Shown here in pieces: positions 6,311-13,800 of a DNA stretch of 28,049 nucleotides. Source of the DNA: a virus; the IMG/VR virus record IMGVR_UViG_3300042691_043022, positions 1-28,049 of that record. One strand, given 5' to 3'. The position numbers were made by a program, and so were the translations under genes. The first letter of the stretch is position 1; each line of letters starts with the position of its first letter. The notes under the pieces were generated by a model. The model saw nothing but the letters and a program-made list of their open reading frames with translations. It was not told the origin of the DNA and ran no database searches.

Positions 6311-6536
6311 GGAAGGAAAGTTGTTCGCAGCGTTGGCGTTGCTGATCGTACTCACCGGAGGGATGGTGATTGCACAACCCAAGCGCTCCTGGCAGTATGA
6401 GTGTTACAACACCGTGGAGGAGATGGTGCGTAAGTTGAACCGCCTCAACGCGGTGGACCTCCACTTGATGTCGGTGCCGTCGGAACGCAACTTCATGGGC
6501 CTCATGGGGAGCCCGTATTGCGTGGTGTGGCGATGA
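6309..6536 (+). CDS. Small secreted or membrane-anchored protein, DUF4177-like, 75 aa
   Basis: ATG 6309 follows AGAGGAAGG seven bases upstream. Residues 1-23 form a signal peptide or membrane anchor: Lys4, then a hydrophobic run FAALALLIVLTGGMVIA with a possible cleavage before Gln23. The rest (WQYECYNTVEEMVRKLNRLN, then a strand LHLMSVPSERNF and a final strand YCVVWR) has the strand-helix-strand-strand pattern of small DUF4177-like proteins. The gene stands alone on the plus strand between minus-strand genes and ends three bases from the convergent gene 6540-6782. Its initiation codon shares the CATG at 6308-6311 with the opposite gene. A role at the host envelope is possible. Confidence 0.6.
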   Translation: MEGKLFAALALLIVLTGGMVIAQPKRSWQYECYNTVEEMVRKLNRLNAVDLHLMSVPSERNFMGLMGSPYCVVWR

Positions 6537-6539
6537 TAC

Positions 6540-6782
6540 TCACCTGCGCTCACCACCACCTCCCCACGGCATCCCGCGGCGTCCCACATGCCAGTGTGCA
6601 CAGAAAGCACATTCATACGTGTGATACCGCGTCTCTAGGTCCTCGCACTGCAGACGCCGGAGGAGGCTGCGCAGGTGTGCTGCCGCAGCGCCGGCTGACT
6701 TATGCCGATGCTTGTCCTTGCAAGAGCGGGCGTAGGAAGGTGGGCGCTTGAAGCGCGGACTCGACCTGGCCCGGGGGATCAC
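6540..6782 (-). CDS. Small Cys/His-rich putative zinc-binding protein, 80 aa
   Basis: GTG 6782 overlaps the stop codon of the upstream gene as GTGA and follows GGAG, so this start is favoured even though the frame stays open further. The sequence is strongly basic and contains SCKDKHRH near residue 22 and a C-terminal YECAFCAHWHVGRR. This arrangement (CxxK near the N-terminus, then YxCxxCxxWHxG at the end) occurs in many tiny phage proteins and suggests a single zinc-binding knuckle. The tail after it is Gly-rich. It is the last gene of the phosphoesterase cluster. Its function is unknown; nucleic-acid binding is a guess from charge and the Cys/His pattern. Confidence 0.65.
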   Translation of the reverse strand: MIPRARSSPRFKRPPSYARSCKDKHRHKSAGAAAAHLRSLLRRLQCEDLETRYHTYECAFCAHWHVGRRGMPWGGGGERR

Positions 6783-7015
6783 AGCTCCACGACCTCTTGC
6801 ACCCAGCTCCGGGGGATGGTGATGGAGTCGGTGCCACGACCTGCGGCGTTGAAAGTCTGGAGGAGTGTGAGGTGGGTGCGGGTTTTCTTCACCAGGAAGC
6901 CCACGGAATAGCACTCGACGGGGGTCTCCTCAGCGTAGACCTCAAGAGGCTTCCACCCACCCGCACACCACGCGTCATGCCAGATGACTTTCACAACAGG
7001 GCCGATTTTCGTCAT
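6779..7015 (-). CDS. Small phage protein, same family as the 6008-6310 product, 78 aa
   Basis: ATG 7015 overlaps the phosphoesterase stop as ATGA. The product is beta-rich with VVKVIWHDAWCAGGW, then VECYSVGFLVKK, HLTLLQTFN, and SITIPRSWVQEV. Proteins with this WxDA...SxGFLVK...IPRSWV pattern are common in tailed phages, without a known function. It is related to the 100-aa product of the gene at 6008-6310. Co-transcription with the phosphoesterase is likely. No membrane or signal segments. Confidence 0.75.
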   Translation of the reverse strand: MTKIGPVVKVIWHDAWCAGGWKPLEVYAEETPVECYSVGFLVKKTRTHLTLLQTFNAAGRGTDSITIPRSWVQEVVEL

Positions 7016-7797
7016 CCCCGGTACTCCTTGCCCTCGGCGGCGAAGCGGCCGTTGATCACCACTGGGGTGTAGAGAGTGAAGTCACCATTGGAGAAGAGAT
7101 ACCCGTAGGCGAAGCCCTGCGCCCACCGGTTGGGTGAGCGCTCGTTGTACCCGGGGTCCTTGGTGCAGAGGCACCCCACGGCCGTGCCGGTCTTGGGGAG
7201 TTCCGCGTCCAGCGCAGACGTCTTGGTGTAGGTCTGAGAGGTGTGAAAATGTCCGAAGATGATGTTCGTCTCATAGTTCGAGACCGCAGCTTTCGCTACG
7301 TTATCCGTATTGCGGAGAGTGTCGCCATGCATTACGGCCAGCTTCCCAAGCTGACTTACGCGCCCCTGGTCGACGACATCCCACTTCGCGTCGAGTCCGA
7401 GGAGACGCTCGACATTGACCAGGCCTTCGAGCGCCGGGTCAGTATCCACAAGGTCCTGAAGCCAGTCCTCGTGGTTCCCAATGTGGTAGCGAAGCGTTGG
7501 TCGGCCGCGGTGGGGCCGTATTACGACCGACTCAATTGGGAGAATGACTTCACGCCGAGTCTCCTCAACATCATGAAGCAGCTTGAGGCCCTCGGTTTTC
7601 CCCGGTTTACGCGCGTTGTGATGCGAGATAGCGCCACAATCTAGGACATCGCCGCCAAGGACGAAGTGGTGGGGTTTGAAGTCGGAGGCAAAGGCGAGGA
7701 CCGCCTGCCAGGCCCGGTCGTCGTGCAAGGGGCGCTTCTTGCCTTCCTCCCGTTCGTAGCCACGGTGAAGATCAAACGCCGCGATGAACCGCTCCAT
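7012..7797 (-). CDS. Calcineurin-like metallophosphoesterase
   Basis: Protein of 261 aa with all five metal-binding blocks of the family: D9-x-H11 (FDLHRG), GGDVLD (D50), GNHE (N108-H109), H157 (VMHGD) and GHFH (H183, H185). Such enzymes use two metals to hydrolyse phosphomono- or diesters; the phage versions include DNA-acting and protein-phosphatase types, and the substrate cannot be told here. ATG 7797 is preceded by AAAGGAG eleven bases upstream. A TATAAT box lies just before it, so this may start a separate transcript after the giant virion gene. It overlaps the next gene in an ATGA. Confidence 0.9.
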   Translation of the reverse strand: MERFIAAFDLHRGYEREEGKKRPLHDDRAWQAVLAFASDFKPHHFVLGGDVLDCGAISHHNARKPGKTEGLKLLHDVEETRREVILPIESVVIRPHRGRPTLRYHIGNHEDWLQDLVDTDPALEGLVNVERLLGLDAKWDVVDQGRVSQLGKLAVMHGDTLRNTDNVAKAAVSNYETNIIFGHFHTSQTYTKTSALDAELPKTGTAVGCLCTKDPGYNERSPNRWAQGFAYGYLFSNGDFTLYTPVVINGRFAAEGKEYRG

Positions 7798-7817
7798 GTA
7801 GGGGGAGTCTCCTTTGG

Positions 7818-7852
7818 GACTCCATTATATAGTGGATGGCGAATTTCTAGTC
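7818..7852 (-). promoter_or_regulatory. Candidate promoter for the phosphoesterase cluster
   Basis: Reading the minus strand, a perfect TATAAT (7829 down to 7824) lies 26 bases before the phosphoesterase start. A -35 element at the usual spacing is poor (GACTAG at 7852-7847). The AT-rich stretch stands out in otherwise GC-rich DNA and is one of the only gaps between genes on the minus strand. Just downstream, GGAGTC (7804-7809) and GACTCC (7818-7823) form a six-base stem whose loop carries most of the Shine-Dalgarno sequence, so the leader could fold over it. Confidence 0.4.
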
Positions 7853-7867
7853 GCGAATTTTCGCCAT
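7836..7867 (-). repeat. Inverted repeat across the stop codon of the giant gene
   Basis: ATGGCGAA (7836-7843) and TTCGCCAT (7860-7867) are a perfect eight-base inverted repeat. The 16-base loop contains the TAG stop (7849-7847) of the giant protein gene. There is no T run after it on the minus strand, so it is not a standard intrinsic terminator. It could protect the 3' end of the long transcript or weakly terminate it. Confidence 0.5.
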
Positions 7868-10800
7868 CACCTTGGCGGTCATCTCCTCCACGACATCCGG
7901 GAGGGGGCGCGCGCCGACGGCGTGCTGGTCCAGTTCAGCGTCGATGGATTTCTTCTCCTGCCACGACGGAGAGGCGTTGATCACCCCGAGGATGGCGTCG
8001 GTGGTATCCCACCGGGCGTCGCTTTTGCGAAGTTCCCGCATGGCCTCCACGGCGGCGCCGATCCAGGTCCGACCGGCGCTAGCGCTCTGCGCCTTCTTCA
8101 GCAGGGCCATCTTGATGGTGGCGTCGGGTCCGAGTGCGGCGAGATGCGGGATGGTGGGGACTTCCACGGCGCCGCCAGAGGCGGTGGGGAGCATCGACGG
8201 CGGGGGGACCCCCTCCCGGGGAATGTCCGTCGCCAGCGCCCGCTTGACGGTGGCCATCACTCGCTGGTTGCGGAAGACCTTTGCCAGCCAGGCGTCGTTG
8301 AGCTTCGTGGGGAGGACACTCAGGTCCGGCTGACCGTCGGGCATGTAGATGTCGCGGGGGAGTTCCTCACCCCCGATGACCCGCTCCCGGAGGTCGCTCT
8401 CGGCTTGCTCGCCGCGGGCGCGGCCCTCGGCGTAGGTGCGCGCCACGGCCCTCGCGGCATTGCGCTCGCGGTTGACGTTGTGGACAACCGAGCCGAAGAG
8501 CAGCCGGGGGACAATGCCCGAGTCGAGGCCGGACTCTTCCAGCTGTTCCCGGGCGCCGGCCGTGACCTGCGAGAAGGGGGGAAGGCTCCCGATAGCGTTC
8601 ACCGCGTGACCCACGACCTTCTCCCCGGCGCTCGCCGTGGGCGGCACAATGCGTCGGCCAGTGGCAAAGTCGGTGTTGGCGGCGATTTCAAACGGCATCA
8701 CCATCGCCGGATTGACGAGGCCCACCCAGAACTGCCGAGCCTGTGCCGCCATATCCTCGGCGATGTCGGCGGTGTCGCTCTTGCCCTTGATGTAGTCAGC
8801 CAGGCGGTTGAGACTCCCGGCGGCGCCGACCGAGCGCGCAGTGATGTTGGCGGGAGTCGGGAAGCCGATGTAGGTGAGATCCCACTCCTGGCGCTTTTCA
8901 TCCCACCCGGTGGGGACCAGGATGTGGAACTGCTCGCGCTCCCAGGTGGCGAGGTCGTTTTCCGCGTCGGGGAAGAAAGTCTGGTTCCACATCACCCCAG
9001 CCGCAGCGAAGGGGGCGATCCGCGCCCAGCGGTGGGCGGCGTCACGATTTGGTGTGAGATTCCCCGTGTCGGTCAGCCGCAGTGGCGCATAACTCTCAAA
9101 CGACTTCTTGGTGAAAGTCCAGAAGGGAACGAAGATCGAGCGCAGCCAGCGGGCTTCCCACGGGGTGAGGTCGTTGTAGTCGTAAATGGCGTTGAGGACG
9201 ACCTTCCCGGCCTGGGCGTCGGTCAACCCCTTGCTCACTTCGTGATTGAACCGCGCGATGCGGTTGATGCCTTCGGTGAAGTCACGTACCGAGTTGTAGA
9301 AGGCATTCATGCGCGTGAACTTCGTCTGGACGTCGTTCACGACATCCACAGTGAGGTCGCGAGCCGGCGACTGCGCCCGGCCAGGGAGGTTGGTGAGAGT
9401 CCGCAGGCGCGGGTCAGCCAACACCTGCTGACTCACATCAGCGGCGGCAGAGCGGATGCCAATGTTGGCGGTCTCCGCGCGGGAGGCGAAGTCCCACAGA
9501 TTCTGGCGAGGACCGGCACTCCCCGGCCGGTCGAAGCTGAAAGCCTTCATGCCACTGGCAGCGATGCCCTTCGGCATGTCGCGCAGGCCGAGGGTCAGCC
9601 ACTCCTGGTAGGGCGTCGAGGCGAAGTTGTTAGAGGTGTCGCCGAGGACGTTGTTGGCGAAGTAGCCCCCCAGGGTCGAGCGGATGAGGTAGCCCTTCTC
9701 GAAATTGGTAACGGCGCGGCTGATCCGTTCCCACGGCTGCGGGGCGGCGAAGCGCACGGTCAGTTCATCGGCCACCGGCTCCGGCAGCACATAGATCGAG
9801 TTGACATTCTGCGGATCGAACTGGAATTTCTTGTAGCCTGCAGGCACCGTCATCGCCGCAGGCTGAAGACCCTTGCCGTAATTCGGGTCGTACACCTGCG
9901 CGAGGTTGTCGATGAGGGTGATCTTCGCCGACTCGATGTGGTGCTGTACGAGGCGGGCGCCGACGGTCTTCGCGTAGTCGTTCCAGGTCTGCTTAATGGA
10001 GCCGGTGGTCGTGGAACGGCCCTCCGACCGGAACTGCGAGAAGCGCTTCTTCGCCTTGGCCCAGCGGCCCGTGGCGCCCCCGGGGGTGGTCTGCGCCTCA
10101 CTCGCGAAGTCGAGGACAATGTCGGGGAGGTAGGTGTCGTCGGCGAGGATCGACGCGGGTTGCTTGCCTTGCTGGACCTCGATCTGCGCGATGGCCTTCA
10201 TCGCCGCGAGGTGGCGGTCCATGGCTTCCTGCACCTGCGCTGCCCAAGGCTTCGACTTCAGGTCAGCAATCAGGCCGTTGAGGACGTTTTCAGTTTCCTG
10301 AACCGTCGCCCCCATGAGGTAGGTCTTGTTCTGGGTACCGGCAGCCAGGGCCCGCCGCTCCAGCGCCAGGTTCCGGCGCAGGCGAATGATCTCGAAGAAG
10401 GCCTTGTACTGCTCGGCGCTCTCCAGCGGGGAGAGGATGTGGCGCAGAGTCTCGCCGGACTTCTGGGCGCCGGCGTAGAAGTCGTCGTGGAGTTTGCTGA
10501 TGGCCCGCACAGCGTCGGCAGACTGCACGCCAAGACCGCGCATGCTCCGCGTCAGCTTCGCGAAGGGGACGAAGGCGTCGGCCACGGCGGCCTTCCAGCC
10601 GGCCACGACGGCGCCGGGCGTCCGCGCCGGGGGGTCGTTGGCTTCGATCTGCTGGAAGACCTTCTCCCCCATCGCCTTAATGCGGGCGTCGGTGTCGCGG
10701 AGGAGGTAGCGCTCATAGACGCCGATCGGCGTGGAGCCGACGAGGGCGCCGGCGAGGGCGCCGTAAAGCGCCGTGCGGCGCTTCTCCTCCGGCGTGGTAC

Positions 10801-13800
10801 CGAGCTGGCTGCCGATGGCGCCGCCAGCGACAGCTCCCACGGCCGTGGAGCCCATCTTCGCGGCAAGGCGTGGATCAACCGCCCCCCGCTCGAAGCCAAG
10901 CTTCATGACCGACTCCCGCATGGCAGGGGTGACGGTCACCATCTTGCCCTCGACGGTCGGGGAGGAGAAGTCGCCGCCCATGTAGGAGCCGCCGACAGGG
11001 CCGTCAAGCGACAGCTCGCGGATCACGCCCCGGGGGAGACTCGCATTCTGCAGCGACGCCCCGAAGCGCTTCAGGAGCTTGTTGACCCGGTCGGGCACGA
11101 CGGTGTCGTAGAAGTGGAGGTTGCCCTTTTGGGTTTTCGACAGGGCCTGCTCCACGTCCATGAATCCGCTCTGCGGTGCGTCAGGGTCTGCGTCTGCGGC
11201 AAGAATCGGGCGTGCAGCTTCACCAAACACCTCTGGGGTATCACCCGGGTAGTAGGTGTTGACGAGAATCTCCTGCCCCTGTGCGTTTGTGCTATAGACC
11301 TTCACCCCGTCGGGAGTGTTTTCCCAGCGCATGGCGATGCCCGGAGGCGCCCCGTAGCGCGCCGCCTGCTCCCGTCCCCCAGTGAAAAACACCCCATCGT
11401 AGCCTTCCTCCGCCGCCAGGCGGATGATCCGCTTCAGGGCGAAGTTCTGCCAGTCCATGCCGCCCGGGGCGGTGGAGAAGGGAGCGTCGACGACAGGATG
11501 ACCTGCGTGACCCTCGCGACTAGGGTCCCAGTCACCAGCCTGTTGCCGCAGCTTCGCGCCTTCGAGTGTAGCGATGGGTTCGCCAGTGCCGCGCCGCCGC
11601 CGCAGCTCCTGCTGCAGGTCGGACTGGATCTCCTCCACGACGAGGACCTTGCGCCCACTGGGGAGGATGCGGTCGGTGGTGCGGATGTGCAGCAGAGGGG
11701 CAGCGTTGTTTCGCCCAATAGCATCATTCACCGCTGCAGTAAACTCTGGAGAGTCAAACATCGCATCGGCGGAAACTCCCCGCATCTCGGGCTCAAGTCC
11801 CGAGCGTCCTGGTTCCCAATTGTGCGACTCGAAAAGCCCCTTGTGGCTCGGCAGCGTGGCAATGAACTCCCGGTAATTCTCGTCGCTGGTGCGGTAGCGG
11901 CTGTACCCACTCCCACCATAGACAGGAGCGTTCGGGTTTTCAATTGCGCGCTGAAGGTTCCACAACTCGCGCCCAAGGTCATCAGCGATGCCCCACAGCG
12001 TCGTCCCGTCAAGACGTGCAGTCGTCTCCAGGCCATCACGCAGGGCTTCTCCTGCAATGACGGTCATGTCCGCGCGCGTTTGTGCCCGCTGCGCACGCTG
12101 GAATGCTGACTCCAGCACATGATGCCGTTCGGCGAGTGGAATGCGCTGCACCGACGGAAGAGCGTAGGCGATGTCGTAGAATTCCTGCTTCTTGTTGTAA
12201 AGGGTCGTGCCTCCCAGGCGCACCTCCTCCACCTTGATCTCATTCAGGTCGAGGAACTGCTGGACCTCCTCCTGGGTGACCTTCTTCTGGCCGCGCTCGG
12301 CGAGCCAGTCGGCGAAGCCGGTCCACTTGATTTCCTCAGGTGAGGCGAGACTCTTCACCCGTGCGGCAAGGGACGCGGCATTGAGGGCCTTCGCGCCGGT
12401 CTTGGCGAAGACCGACATTGCGCCACGGGTCAGCCGGGAGTAGAAGCCTGGGATAGGGACGGCTGCGGCCATCGCCAGTTCCTTCTGGTCCTCTGGCGCA
12501 GCGGCGTAAGCCGCGGCACTGGCAACACCCCCACCGATCATGTCGGTGAGGAAAGCCCGCGGGCCGCGCTCATCCTCGGCAGCGATCTCCTTGATGTGCT
12601 TGATGACCTGGCCCTGGTCGTCAGGGGAGAGGTCGTCAAAGTTCGCGCCGCTACGGCGGTACTCCGCTCGCGCGGCGTCCTCCCACATCTTCGGAGGTGG
12701 GGGGCCGTCCACGACAGCGGGAGCCTTGGCCGTGCCCTCAACAGCGACACTGCCGTCGGGGCGACGCAGGGTGGGCTTCGCCGGCGGCTGCGCCGCAGGC
12801 GCAGCCTGCACCGTGGTGTCGTCGCCAAAACTGATCTCCCCGACATCCACGACCGCCTTGGGGTCACGCTTCGACTTACGCGCCTTTGGCGTAGCGTCAA
12901 CGCTGGGGACAGCACCGAGGTTGGCGGCAACTTGTGCCGCCGTGCCATCCATCTCGCCGGCGATCTTCGCCGCCAGGTATTTTGCTGGGAGTTGGGGGCC
13001 CATCCGACGGGCGTTTTCTGCACTCTCCATCAGGGCGCGCTGCGCAGCCTCCGCCGGGTCTTCGCCGAACTCTCGCGCCGGCTTCTGCTTCTGGATTGGT
13101 GCAGGCGCAGTCTGCGCCATCCCAGGGGCTTGCGCAGGCGTCGCCGCCGCGGCCTTCGACGCAGCGCGCTCCTGCTGGCGCATTGCCGTCGCGACGTCGT
13201 CGACGGCCAACTCATAGGGGGTGAGAGCCGCTTCCATCCGCTGGAAGTTGGAGTACGCGTCGGCAATCTCCTGGTGGTAGCCTTCGGGGATAGTCGCGAT
13301 GTCAGTCGTGACAGCAGCCTTGAGAGCTTTCGCCCGCTCGTAGTCCCCGGCATTGACCGCCGCCTGGAAAGCGCGGAACGACTCGAAGCCTTCCGGGTCG
13401 GGGCCTTCGACGATGCGTGGAGTCTCGGTCACCGTCGTGGGCGCCGCCACCCGTGGCTTGCTCCCCGCTGGCTGCGCCACCTCCTGCCCGGTCCACGACT
13501 CCCGCATCGGGTCGAAGATCTCGACCGTCGCCCCCGGCTTGGGAACACGACCATTCTTCGTCGGCAGGGCGGCGTCATCAGCCACCCTCACCAGCACCAG
13601 ACCATCACGGTAGGCCATGCCGGGGCCGACCTTCGCCTTCGCGGCGTCGATGTCGGAGAGGAACTCGAAGTGGGGTTTCTTCCCGCGCTCGGCGAAGGCT
13701 CGTAGCTGCGCCTCGGGGAGATAGGCGTAGGAGTAGCCAGCCTCGTGGCGAGTGTAAGGAAGGCGCCCGGTGCGGCGGTACCACGCGGCAGCGAGGGCGC

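Noticed and set aside
7814-12109. Plus-strand open frame of 1431 codons
   Set aside because: It lies wholly antisense to the giant virion gene. GC-rich third positions keep opposite frames free of stops; its translation is Arg/Gly/His-rich with no domains, and it has no ribosome binding site in a favourable place.
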